Assembly: GCA_003427395.1 (NCBI GenBank)
Contig: BFEA01000032.1
Location: 2,044,515-2,095,852, forward strand
Direction of reading: 5' to 3'
DNA length: 51,338 bases
From: Chara braunii
Taxonomy: Eukaryota; Streptophyta; Charophyceae; Charales; Characeae
A program made the position numbers and the translations under genes. The notes below the pieces were generated by a model. The model did no database searches. It was not told the DNA's origin and saw only the letters and a list, made by a program, of their open reading frames with translations. Shown here in pieces: positions 36,637 to 47,289 of this stretch (position 1 is the first letter of the stretch; the number at the start of each line of letters is the position of its first letter).

Positions 36637-36752
36637 TAGGGCTCAGCCTCCGGACGAGTCGATGAAACTGCGATGAAACAGTTTGTCACAGCCCCTCGTT
36701 TGTTGTCCTCTTCTCCCTCTTCTCCTTCTTCTCCCTCGCAGCTCTGTTTGAT
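36637..36752 (+). repeat. Dispersed hammerhead-like repeat, copy D
   Basis: The parts in order are: CGGACGA (36651-36657) in place of CUGANGA, a four-pair stem GTCG/CGAT (36658-36661 with 36671-36674), GAA (36675-36677), a three-pair stem ACA/TGT around GTT (36678-36686), and C at 36687 completing GTC. GGGCT (36639-36643) can pair with AGCCC (36690-36694). It continues with TCGTTTGTTGTCCTCTTCTC like the other copies. The fourth core position is G instead of U, and no pair forms directly next to the core in stem I. Confidence 0.65.
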
Positions 36753-36759
36753 GATATGA

Positions 36760-38300
36760 GATATCGTACATGATGAAATGTAGACCTGAGCCAAAACAAA
36801 GTACTAAAAAGTTAAAAACAAAACGTCGACGTTACGTCGTACATATAGATCGTTCTGCAGATGACTGTTTCACGAGGTGCTGTTTACTTTACTGCTGCAT
36901 TCTGCAGATCGAGCTCTTTTCTCTTTTTTTCGATGTTTCCTTCAGCAGACTGGTAGTGTTTCTCATTCAGAGAGTGCCGGAAATTTCCTAATAGCTACTC
37001 GCCCGTGGCCAATTTGTGTGTGTGTGTGTGCGTGTGTGTGTGTGTTGTGGCCGATGTACACACGTCCCGAAGTGGTTTAGGAAGCTTCTCTCGAAGGCTT
37101 TCCAGTTCTCGTAGAGGCGTTGCTCGTAGCAAGTATCAAGGGTCCTATAGTGGTGACCCCCAGTGTCCCATAAAGGCGGCCCTCAACGCTGTTGAGAAAC
37201 CTTTGTGAAGGATTTTGTCTTTCAAATCCCTGGGTGACATATGTGGGTCAGTCTGCCCTTGAATGATTATTGGCGGGGAAATTGACACGAAGGAATCTCG
37301 TCAGGGATCTGCAGGGAGATCGGATGTGATTATGGACTACGGCTCAGGACTGCAGCAGGTTGTTGAGGAGAGTGTTAGTTGGGGAACGGCGCGTAGCAGC
37401 TTTGACACTAACCTATGGCCCGCACAGAGTTTGGTACTCTTGTGGGTGAAGCCGACCAGAGTGAGAGTGCGACCAGGGATTTCAGGGGAGGGGGTTGGAA
37501 TCCAGGGCAGAAGCGGAACTTCCTACGCGAGTTTGTGGGGTCCTTACAAAAATAGGAGGACGGAAGGGAGATGCCAATACTTCGGGGGGTCGATTCGAAG
37601 TTAACATCCAGAGCGGAAGAACTTGGGCCGAACTTGCGGACGGGAGAATTTCCGTCGAGCCCACAGGCATCAACGGGGGCCAGAAATTGCAACTCGGAGG
37701 AAAGCAAAATTTGCAGAGAGAAATGGAAACAACTCAAGGGAGGCAGTGTTTCAGAATTCAAACATTTGGGATAAGTCTTGACGCATTATCGTGGTCATAT
37801 AAGCCATAGCAGTTTAAAAAAAAAAAAAAAAAAGCCCTAGGAGTAGGTGGTAGGAAGGTAGTGAAGATGAATTGAAAGAATTTGAAAGATGATGAAAGAT
37901 TTGAGAGAAGAAAATTAGCTTTGTTTTATAAGAAGAAAAATAAAAGAAAAATAGAAGAATAGTCCGGGGACGTTCTCTGGCAGCACACTCACAGTGGGGC
38001 TGTTCTTCAGAAAGCGCATGGTGCCCTGTAGCCCCCCCCCACCGACTGACGCGTTCCAGCACCAACTGACGCTGTGAACACGAATTCCCTGATCCGCAAC
38101 AATGACAGTTACGTGGGGGGGTCCATGAGATCGGAAACGGGAGGATAGTCTGCAGGGTGCAATGATCGGACTCAGTTTGACCCCGATGGCAACCATTCAA
38201 GCCACTGAAAGTCCACAATGCCCAAACAGCAAAGCAACGAGATGTATCTTTCTATATACAAAATATGTGCAAGTACCCGAACTTTCAGTACATGTCGATA
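36760..38300. other. Non-coding stretch, nothing recognised
   Basis: A GT tract lies at about 37014-37045 and an A-run at 37816-37832. Plus-strand frames between 37263 and 37809 are open but shift between frames and match no family I recognise. Confidence 0.4.
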
Positions 38301-38303
38301 TGG

Positions 38304-39030
38304 TTTCTCTCTCTCTCTCTCTCTCTCTGCCACGAGGAGGGCAGATTAGGGCTGCGGAACCCTGTCCTGACCATGTACGTGAAGATATGGTCTCTCTCTC
38401 TCTCTCCGCTATGTGGAGGGCTGGGTTGGGCGAGTTGGGGGAAGGGATGGGGGATTTGAATTAAAGAAAAAACATGATTGATTGATTGAAAAATAAGAAA
38501 AAACAAACGTGCACGAACGTGCATGTCTGCGCATGCCATGACAACCTGCGTGCAGCAAAGAGAAAGCAGCCCACCTGCACGCCATGACAACCTGCGTGCA
38601 GCAAAGAGAAAGCAGCACACCGGCCGCACAGGGAAAAAGAAGAGGGCGGTCAGCCAGCAAGGGAAGAGCGAGGGAGTCATCTGTGTGCACAGTGGAGGCA
38701 CGTGCTAGAGAGCACAGGCGAAGGAAGAGCGATTTAGAGGGGAAGAAGCACGCAGCGGGAGAGCAGCGCGTGCAAGTCTGAATAGCAGCGGGAGAGCAGC
38801 TCACACAAGTGTGGAGATCAGTGGGAGGAAGGGGAAGCAAGTGCATGTGAGAGAGTGGTGCATGTGTGCAGGTGCGAGTGTGTGAGACAAGGGTCACACG
38901 CGCTCGTGCGCGTGTGTGCATGCATGTGTATGTGAGAGAGTGCACGTGTGCAGGTGCTCGTGTGTGAGACAAGGGTCACGGCCCTCGTGTGCAATAGCGA
39001 AGGTCTAGTGTGCACCGGATCCGGGGGGCA
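38304..39030. repeat. CT tracts, a 46-bp duplication and GTG-rich repeats
   Basis: CT tracts lie at 38306-38328 and 38390-38407. A 46-bp duplication starts at 38535 and 38581 (GCCATGACAACCTGCGTGCA then GCAAAGAGAAAGCAGC). From about 38840 to 39000 GTGTGCAGGTG and GTGTGAGACAAGGGTCAC recur. Confidence 0.75.
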
Positions 39031-39933
39031 GTTCAAAAAAAAAAAAGTAGGAAAAACAGGAGGGGATTAAGTGGAAATGCCTAAGGGCTAAGTGAGTGTG
39101 CACCCTAAAGAAGCACCCATTCAATCTTTTTTTTTGGTTACTTTTTCAAAAACTAAATAAAATATATGGGGACGTAAATCTTGAAGAGGTCTAAAAAGAC
39201 TAGACACCCTGTTTTGTTTTTGTTGGCTTATTATCTTTGCAATCCGGGATGAATTGTGGTAAACCGACGTTTCAACGTGGCACCCGCGTTGAATCCCTTT
39301 GGAGACACTCAGCCGAATACAGCTGTGATGACATTCTGTTACATCTGGGGGACTGCGGTAGTCTGGTGGAATTGCTTTCATACACACTTGGGATTTCTGA
39401 AGTACAGAAATAATTTGTAATATTAAATAGACATAAAACTTGATCCCCAGTGCAGGCTTTTGCAAGGGAGGTGTCAAAGACATCCCGCACCTGTTTCTTA
39501 TGGGGCCAATGGAGGGCCGAGGCGGCAGCGGGTAAGCTACCGGTGGGGGGAGACAAATGGGATAAAAGGCAGGTATGTAGAGTGCAGAGTACCGTATTCT
39601 CGGAAAGACGAGGTGGAATAGGTAGAAGAACAATGGGGGATTGTGGTAAGGGAAGACACAGGGTAATGTAATGAACCAAGGGTAGGATGCAAAAGGGGAA
39701 AGGGCAGGGGAAGAGGGGGAGGATATGAAGTTTTCGGATGATCTCTTCGGGAAAACAAGGAAAAGGAGGGGGAGGAAGGTAGGGAGCATTTCCGCCCCCT
39801 CCAAGGGTAGAGTCAGCCATGCTGATAGCCTGGCGACTACAATGACTGGGTACCAAGATGTGTCTGCCGATTATAGTCGTCTTGCCTACACCTGGCTGAC
39901 CTTACCCCCAGGGGGACGAGAAGAGGAAGGAGG

Positions 39934-39936
<3 letters not shown>
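39030..39936. other. Non-coding stretch, nothing recognised
   Basis: Mixed sequence that turns purine-rich on the plus strand towards 39700-39930. No supported gene. Confidence 0.4.

Positions 39937-39969
<33 letters not shown>
39937..39969. repeat. 33-base G homopolymer
   Basis: An uninterrupted G run at 39937-39969, preceded by AGGGGA. The exact length may be uncertain from sequencing. Confidence 0.9.
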
Positions 39970-40082
39970 CGGGTGGGAGATACAAGGGACGAGTATGTCG
40001 CATGTGAGAAACTTGTTTGCTGGTAGTAAGTAACCAGACTGTTGCCTCCCAGAAAACAAGGACCTTCTTTTTTGCTTTTGCA

Positions 40083-40160
40083 ATCCAGCGGCCTACCTGA
40101 ATCGGTTAGGCACACAGGTGGCATTTAGGAGGTTGTGGGTTCAATCCTCCTGGGCAGCCT
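40083..40160 (+). repeat. tRNA-derived SINE head
   Basis: An A-box-like CTACCTGAATCGGTTAGGC is followed by GGTGGCATTTAGGAGG and a B-box GTGGGTTCAATCC. It belongs with the copies at 16262 and 43604 by the shared GGCATT(C/T)AG phrase. Confidence 0.55.
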
Positions 40161-40399
40161 TGGTGCGAACCAGCTAAGATAGCCAGCTTGATTCCCTTGG
40201 TCAGGTCAGTAGGGTCTTTGGCCAACAGGGATGTGAGTGTGAGTGGGTTTGTGTATTAAGTCGAATCAGACTGACCACCCTTGGTAAGCCGGCCTCAAAC
40301 AATGAGTGGATTCTGAAACCGGCATTGGAGAAGATCGCCCTTTGGAATGATAAACGCACATCCCTAATCAGGAGATTGCTGGTGACCAACAATGTAGTG

Positions 40400-42260
40400 C
40401 TAGCCACCACCTTGTGCGAATCTGCAATATATGGACATTGAGCGAGGCAGCAACAGCACTTCAAAGGCAGGTAATGGCGCTGCTATGGAGAGGGATCGAC
40501 TTCGGTGGTTCAACCCAAAGATATTGTCGACCCGGCCATTCGGGTAAGTGCTCTGAGGATACAGTGGATAAGAAGATTGTTCTTCACACCACACATCGCC
40601 TAGAGCGCTCTGGCCCTCTAGCAGATCGCACGGCTGGCCCCCGAGACCACCCCGGAGGTCGACCCTGTGACCTGGTTGGAAGACCGCCTTTGGACCATCC
40701 CGAGGCACTCTACGGCACAAGGGGAGACAGATGGCAGGGCGGTCAGCTGTCTGGAGGGACCTGGCACGAGACGACTTCTGCTCCAGGGCCCTACAGGCAG
40801 GGTGTCAACTTCCATTACCATACAAAATGTTGCCCAGTAGGTGGGAAGAGGTGGCGTGGCAACATCTGTTTAGCAACAGGTACATCACGGATGGCAATGA
40901 CTATGCTAACCGTAGCTCAGAACCCCCGTGGAGCAGCTAGGTAGAGAAGGGAGTACTCAGAATGATAGACCTGTGGGATCAAGGGAGAAAAGACAGGAGA
41001 ACAGACGGCCCTTTGGACAGGGTGTGCATCCTGCACTATCACAACCTCGGGTAAAACCTGGAGGAGCTTATTTTCTGTGTCGCTTTGCACCGGGTGTGCA
41101 TCCTGCAAAGAGGGCTGGCGCTCTAGGAGGGGGATTGGGTAGCCATCAGTGACGACCCGACCCGGAGAGCGTGGGTAAGGGGGTGGAAGCTCCCTTGTGC
41201 ATGGCACCCTGATCAACCCCGTCCCACAAAAATGCAAACGATATTCTCATGAGATACGCGCCAGAAGCAATGGGGTGGTGTGAAAACACGGAACTCCATA
41301 GGATCTGGGAGTGCTAGTGGTGCCAACACGGGTTGTTCCGGGTGCTTCATGGGCAGGAGGCTTGGATAGCATTTGGAATTGGCCTTCGACTGGAGGAAAC
41401 AGGAAAGATGTCTACGTTTGGCCTGGCAGCGAAGGTCACAGAATGCTCAGACTGAAAGTGAACCTCAAAGAAGTGGCAAGGAATTGGTGGATGAACCCGT
41501 CTCAAGATGGGAAGGGATGACATCTGCCCGATCCCACTGATACACAACCACCAAGTCAAAATCTGATAAGATTGCTTCCTTGCAATGGCAGATAGCGCAT
41601 CGGGACATCTGGCCGATCCCACTGATTCACAACAACGAAGTCAAAATCTGATAAGATTGCTTCCTTGCAATGGCAGATAGCGCATCGGGACATCTGGCCG
41701 ATCCCACTGATTCACAACAACCAAGTCAAAATGTGATAAGACTGCTTCCTTGCAGTGGCAGATAGCGCATCGGTGCCTGCTAATCGACCGTATAAATTTG
41801 GAGCAGAAGGGCTTGGCTTTCCCATGGTGTAAATCATGCTAGACCGCCTTTCTTGCCCACAAAATCCGAGAAACTAAAGAGCACATTTTCTTAGGGTCTG
41901 AGGGCCATCCTCACATGGCAGTGGTGGGATAGGATCTGGAGTCAGCTAGGAACCGAGGCCACCTGCCCATGGGATTGGAGAGCCCTCCCATGTGGGGCGT
42001 GGCACTCCCTCTCGGGGAGAACAACTTCGAGGAAAGCATGATTCAGATTGGGAGAAGGGCAGTCCTCTGGGCCCCCCGGAGAAAAAAAATGGTATACCTG
42101 TCTTGGACATGTACGCATAGAGGGGGGGCAGTAATCACTGAAATGATAAAACATCAAACCCAACAAAATCTAACGGTACAATGTCTAAAGGTCGAAGTAC
42201 AGCTGGATTTTGCTCAGACAAAGAATGATGTAACACGGGCGATCGAACGTTGCTCAGAGG
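40400..42260 (+). mobile_element. Decayed non-LTR retrotransposon 3' region
   Basis: Broken plus-strand frames carry features of the region after the reverse transcriptase in plant LINEs. These are a Trp-rich WRGIDFGG-like stretch near 40490, WRDLARDDFCSRAL near 40757, MRYAPEAMGWCENTELHRIW near 41251, and at about 41822-41900 a zinc-binding-like C..C followed by ETKEHIFLG. There are many stops and frameshifts, and an 85-bp segment is triplicated inside it. The reverse transcriptase and endonuclease domains are not visible here. The call is an inference from residue patterns. Confidence 0.4.
41519..41773. repeat. 85-bp tandem repeat, three copies
   Basis: Copies begin at 41519, 41604 and 41689 with GACATCTG(C/G)CCGATCCCAC and end ATAGCGCATCGG. 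The first two differ at few bases. Confidence 0.95.
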
Positions 42261-42375
42261 AATGGTGGGGGAGTGAGTAGGGAAGCTGGATAGCCAACAT
42301 CCACTGGGAGGGAGGTGGCCAATTGGATCACAATCAAAGGGAGTTCCGACGGGACTATGGCATATCCTCCCTCCC

Positions 42376-42402
42376 TCCCTCTCTCTCTCTCTCTCTCTCT
42401 CT
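42376..42402. repeat. (CT)n microsatellite
   Basis: CCCT repeats run into a CT tract. Just downstream, a 30-bp phrase with ACTGGACGAAGA(C/T)AGATGCA is duplicated (about 42445 and 42475). Confidence 0.8.
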
Positions 42403-42744
42403 TGAGTCGAACGTCTAAATGAACATGGCGGGAGGCGGATGAGGACTGGACGAAGACAGATGCAACAACACCAACTGGACGAAGATAGATGCAGCAACAG
42501 CCCTGTGACTCGATTGGAGTTCTCGGATCTATTCCTGGCCTGTGGTCTTTCGCAGGTGGACTTCCAGTGGTACGGAGGCAGCTGCCTGGGATGCCTCTGT
42601 CAATCTGGCGACCTGGGAGGCTGAAGAGGATGAGTCTGCTACATAGAAGGGGGGCTGCACCTGTAGTGCAGTCGCAAATACTCTGTTCAAGTCTGTTGTG
42701 TTCTGAAGCCGAAACCGGGTGATGGCCCTATTAGTAAATATGCA

Positions 42745-42795
42745 TGCATATCTATGGGATGCCGGACCCGGTTTCCAGCAGGCGAAGCTCCCCAC
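42745..42795 (+). repeat. Copy of the GGTTTCCAGCAGG retroposon family
   Basis: TATGGGATGCCGGACCCGG then TTTCCAGCAGGCG, followed by GCTCCCCACCAA, matches the minus-strand element at 19065-19215. Confidence 0.6.
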
Positions 42796-42799
42796 CAAC

Positions 42800-43600
42800 C
42801 AACCGCAGGATGGGTGTCGCTAGAGAGGGCTGCTCACATCAAACCCCCCCCAGCATCCCGCCAGGGTTGTCACAAAAAACAAAAGAAAGAAGAAGGGCTG
42901 ATGTGGGCAAAGGCTGGACTGAAAGACCCTGGAGGAAACGGCCTCGTAGACAAAAAAAATGGTAGGCGGGAAATAGACCGGAAACGAGTTCTGCTCGGAA
43001 GAAGTATGCTTGGACAAGGAACACAAGGTGAGTAGACTAGGGACCATCACTGCAGCAATTCTCTGAGGACGGCTTGGTGATCTCTTTGAATGATGCGACA
43101 TTAGTGCTAGTCGCTGACAAAACCATACAATATGCGCCGAAGCTCGGTGGCTGATGTTGCTTTCCCTTCCCGGATCCAGGTTTTCTCCTATTCTTCGCCT
43201 TCTTCCCCCCTTTCCTTTTTTCCTGCATCTTTTCTCAGGCTAATGCTTTAAGCCCAACCATTTCAATCTCCTGTCGAATCTGGAGAGGACGGCCTTTAAG
43301 GTGCCACATCCGCGCTCAAGCCCCGTAGCAGCCACATTCGTGCTCAAGCCTCCAACGAGGGAACATGCGGGAGCTGCACTCACCAGCAGTGCAGCACCGG
43401 CCAGGGGTCAGCCGGTAGCATCAGGACCGAGCTGCTTCCATGGGCCAGTCACTGTGCCTCCCCTCTGGTCCCCATCCCCTATGAACATCAGCAGTCTCAG
43501 CTCAATGCCACTCGGGGAAACCAACGGCATATCTCTAGGTGGAGGGCGGCAAGCTTGCCGGTGGAGGACGCCAAGCTTTCCCAGGAAGGTACATGAGGCC
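42800..43600. other. Non-coding stretch, nothing recognised
   Basis: No supported gene. CCACAT(C/T)CGxGCTCAAGCC occurs twice near 43303 and 43331. Confidence 0.4.
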
Positions 43601-43668
43601 AATGGGGATTGAACCCAAGACTTCCTGAATGCCACTTGCGTGCCTTCCCAACTGAGCTAGGCCGCTGT
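43600..43668 (-). repeat. tRNA-derived SINE head
   Basis: The minus strand reads TAGCTCAGTTGGGAAGGC (A-box), GGCATTCAGGAAG, then GGGTTCAATCCCC (B-box). Related to 16262 and 40083. Confidence 0.6.
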
Positions 43669-43669
43669 A

Positions 43670-44398
43670 TCTTTCTTCTCCTTTCTGTATCTTCTTTCTT
43701 TTTTTTTTCTTTTTCTTTTGTAACCCCCCTCAGAAGACCCCATCCACTCTTCCTCTTATCAATTACCCCAGCGCACGCACACCCCCTCCTTCCTTCTTTA
43801 GTGTGGGCCGCCCGACTCGGCTAGGTGACCTGACCAGACAGTGGTTGCAGGCACCTGGGCTGACCGGGGGACTCCTACTTCCTCACTCAGCCCTGGTTCA
43901 AGCGGATGCCGTGCAAGCCCTGTTGCATGGCAACTTCGGGAGTCAGGTGTGAACGTGCGACTACAGGCCTTCCTGAGGGGGTTCAGACAGGTTCGGACTC
44001 CCTGCGTCCCCCAATCGGCATTGTTGATATGACCTGGGCCGTCGGGATACGAGTTGTAACTATAGCCTAGATATCATGGGCAGTGTCTAATGGACCCTCC
44101 CTAGCCAAGGTCTAACCTCATGACACTTCCCCTCTACATCCTCTCTAGACGCCCAGGTTACCTACCTTGATATTCTGAACGTTATTTGATTGGGCGCCCG
44201 TCTGTTGGGATCCTAGCCTCTGTTGTCAGTGGGGGTCTACGGTCCAATCGTCCATTCCCTCACCTTGATCATGAGGTAGATCACTCTGTAGTTGTTATAG
44301 GGTTGTAAACAGCCCTTAGTCTCCGTCATTAGGTAGTAGGTAGTAGGTAGGCCACCATCCGTTCCATCACTTCCGCCATGTAGGGCCGCTGTTAGAAT

Positions 44399-44400
<2 letters not shown>
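43670..44400. other. Non-coding stretch, nothing recognised
   Basis: T- and C-rich at first (43675-43720). No gene, RNA or clear repeat beyond a short TAGGTAG repeat at about 44330-44352. Confidence 0.4.

Positions 44401-44432
<32 letters not shown>
44401..44432. repeat. Long T homopolymer
   Basis: About 32 T residues, which could be the poly(A) tail of a minus-strand retroposon. Confidence 0.85.
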
Positions 44433-44435
<3 letters not shown>

Positions 44436-44904
44436 CAAACAACCCGAGAGGGTGCTAGGGGTCCTGTTCTTGTATTAGGATGGGACGCAGACAATCCTAT
44501 CTCGGAGGGCCCCCAGGTTCCCCGTCGATCTCCTCCACTGGAGCCGGTCTACTATCACCCTTCCTACTTGGATCCCTAAGACAACCCCTGCTGTAGGTTC
44601 CCCCTGGATATCCTCCAGCAGAGCTTGTCCCAACCAGCCCACCCCCAAAGCCCTAATCCTACCTGCATTCCTACTATCGGCATTGCCCATGGAATATGGT
44701 CTATCCAGCCCAAGCAGATTTCAACCTGCAACCTGAACGAGAAAGCTCCTAGCTCAAACCTACTGAGGTACTATAACACCTACTATCGCCATTGCCCATG
44801 GAATATGGTCTGTGTATGCGCTGTTCTAGACTGGAGGACAAGTATGCGGCGGGGTGGCAAACTAGCACCAACCAATCGTGTGCAGGGGAGACTGAGGGCT
44901 GACA

Positions 44905-44968
44905 AAATCGAACCTGCAACCTCCCCATTGCAACACTGGAGCGCTACCCACTGAGCTACCGCATACTT
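44905..44968 (-). repeat. tRNA-like SINE head
   Basis: The minus strand reads GCGGTAGCTCAGTGGGTAGC then CAATGGGGAGGTTGCAGGTT followed by CGA, giving good A- and B-boxes at tRNA spacing. No anticodon stem is convincing. Confidence 0.5.
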
Positions 44969-44999
44969 TCTTACCGACTGGCTGTCTCGAAGGGAAGAT

Positions 45000-45115
45000 G
45001 CCAAGCATGCCACAGGCACAACTCACGACCTCCTGAGTGCCAAGCATGCCACAGGCACAACTCACGACCTCCTGAGTGCCGCTTGAGCACCTTACCAACT
45101 GAGCTACGTCCAGTT
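45000..45115 (-). repeat. 39-bp duplication joined to a tRNA-like head
   Basis: GCCAAGCATGCCACAGGCAC then AACTCACGACCTCCTGAGT occurs at 45000 and 45039. The minus strand of the following part reads GTAGCTCAGTTGGTAAGG, an A-box, and then GGCACTCAGGAGG as in the SINE family. Confidence 0.55.
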
Positions 45116-45629
45116 GGTTCTCCCATCTGCATGTCTTTCTTCCCGGTCACCATCTTCCTTCTGACACATCCACAACTCTTGATCTTTGTTTCTCGCCTCG
45201 ATCTGCTCTGATCTGAAAGAGGTTCTCTATGATTACGTCAGCTGCTTGAAGTGTAGGAAACATGTTCTCGATGGTGACGTTCATCTGGGTGAGGTATGTG
45301 TATTCGGAATTTCCCGAAGGGGCGTATGGGATGTAGGCAGAAGAGGGCTAATATTTATTCTGTTTCTTCGCTGCGTGATGAAGTGTCGAAATCATCCCCT
45401 GATGATAGCCTCCAGGCGATGAGGCGGAAATGACGGGAAGTTACTGTCATTTTTATAACTAGTACCGTCTTCTCTTGAATAGAACGGCCGGTCATTGTAG
45501 CTGTATTTGGGCCAAGTTGCGTCCAGATACGGTGATAAAGATGTTCTATTCGGGTGAAGATGGTAAGTGCTTCGGCTTTTGGTGCGCTACGTCACGCATC
45601 TTGTTCTCCTATCTTCTGTCCTCCCAACC

Positions 45630-45700
45630 TTTTTTTTTTTTTTTTTTCAGCATGTGCTGGGAACCGGACCCAGCGTCCCATATGGATATTTACATCGAAT
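45630..45700 (-). mobile_element. Short retroposon copy with poly(A)
   Basis: Minus strand TATGGGACGCTGGGTCCGG then TTCCCAGCAC is followed by an A-run (the T-run at 45631-45648). Same family as 19065-19215. Confidence 0.55.
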
Positions 45701-45814
45701 TTTGAAAGTTTGAAATACCGGGGGTAGCTTTGGCTAAGAAAAAATTTGTACTTAAAGAATTACTACGACGAAATTCAGAAACAGGCAAAATTCAGAAAAT
45801 GAATCAGAAATCCC

Positions 45815-46160
45815 CCATCAATCCTCTTTACCTCACTCCGGCAAGACTTACTGCAGCAAAGCCACCATCTCTGCTGCTGCTGTACACTATTTGCATCCTT
45901 CGAGCTAGCCCCCTCACTAGTGGGACGCTTGATATCCCACCATCTATTTCTCCCACTCACCTCTTTTTCGAAAAACAAAAACATATGCACAATTCAGAGA
46001 AAGACTCAGACACCCCAACCACTCCCCTGTACCCCACTCCGGCAAGACTTACTGCAACAGAGCCACCATCTCCGCTGCTGCTGTACCCTATTCCCATCCT
46101 ACCTAGCTAGCCATCTCACTAGTAGGACGCGTGATATCCCACCATGTCCTCCCCCCTCGA
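45815..46160. repeat. ~205-bp tandem duplication
   Basis: Two copies share ACTCCGGCAAGACTTACTGC, GCCACCATCTC, GCTGCTGCTGTAC, CTAGTxGGACGC and GTGATATCCCACCAT-like text, at about 205-bp spacing. A third diverged copy lies at 47160-47285. Confidence 0.85.
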
Positions 46161-46344
46161 CCTCTGCTTTTGAGATACCGGGGCCATGTCTGAGAACACT
46201 TGCAGTAATTCGGGAACATGGAAATAGACTGCAGAGGTCCTAAAAATGCTCCAAAACCCTTGAAATCCCTAACAAACCCTTCCAAAGTTCTCCAAAACTG
46301 CCTTACTCCCTGCCGAGCTCTTCCAGGCCGCACACCCCCAAATC

Positions 46345-47035
46345 CTGCTGGGTTACAGGGCAACACAACTCACCCCAGCTCCGACCAGCGTCGTCCCGGC
46401 AGCAACCCTTGGTTATCCCGTGGAATGCCCACCCCAAAGCATCCCCAGATCTCTCTACCAGGCCTGACGCTCCTGCAGCAGCAGGTTACAGGGCAACACC
46501 CCAGCGCCAGCCAGTGTCGTTCTGGCATCGAACAGCCGCAGATCACTGAGTATAACAGCATCGAAGCCACCTAAGACGAGTTGATAGGAGTCAACAGAGT
46601 CCTAAAACATTGTTAGGGCCACCATACGACCAATTTACTTGTGAAGAAACCAGAAACCAACTTCAGATTATCCGAGGCTTTCAGACCAGAAACTACCTGC
46701 CCCGGTGCCTTCCAGGCTTTCAGCAGCTCAACCTTATCCACCTCCTCCCTAAAATCCCATACTTAATCTCTACCAGGCCTCGTACCCCCAACTGCTAGGT
46801 TACAGGGTGGCGCGACCCACCCCAGAACCCCCCCACCTGCTAGGCTACAGGGCAGAGCGACCCGCCCGGACTCCCGCCAACATTGACTAAGTACCAGCCC
46901 ACCAACAGACACTAGAGCGCCTTCCACCCTCGATGACTCCCCAGATCTGTCTACCAGGTCTCATGCCCCCGTAAAGCTCGAGTTACAGGGCAGCGCTACC
47001 AAGCCCCAGCACCAACCATCGTCGTTCTGGCATCG
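46345..47035. repeat. Irregular repeats around GTTACAGGGC
   Basis: The phrase (G)GTTACAGGGC(A/T)(A/G)C recurs at about 46352, 46484, 46799, 46845 (as GCTACAGGGC) and 46982. Several copies are preceded by CTACCAGGCCT and followed by CGTCGTTCTGGCATCG or a variant. Confidence 0.7.
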
Positions 47036-47159
47036 TCCATTCGCAGACCACTGGGACAAACGGACATCAGCAGATAAAAGACAAGCCACCAATCCTCACC
47101 ATAGTTGTGGTTCCCGTCATCCAACTCCTCCAGGCACTGGTTGCAATCGGCCAATAAAA

Positions 47160-47285
47160 TTCATCCCACCCTTACTCCGACAAGACTTACTGCGGTCGAG
47201 CCACCATCTCCACTGCTGTTGTACCCTATTCCCGCCCTACAGGATAGCCCCTTCGCCCCAGAGCGCATTATCTCCAACCATCACC
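47160..47285. repeat. Third copy of the 45.8-kb repeat
   Basis: TACTCCGACAAGACTTACTGC and GAGCCACCATCTCCACTGCT are diverged from the 45815-46160 copies. Confidence 0.8.
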
Positions 47286-47289
47286 GCTA

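Noticed and set aside
37263-37809. Possible retroelement protein in overlapping plus frames
   Set aside because: The frames are open but shift repeatedly and show no recognisable motif.
38409-38972. 187-codon minus-strand open frame
   Set aside because: It crosses a 46-bp duplication and GT-rich repeats, and the peptide is low-complexity.
44905-44968. Functional tRNA gene on the minus strand
   Set aside because: The boxes are present, but the anticodon and acceptor stems do not pair convincingly.
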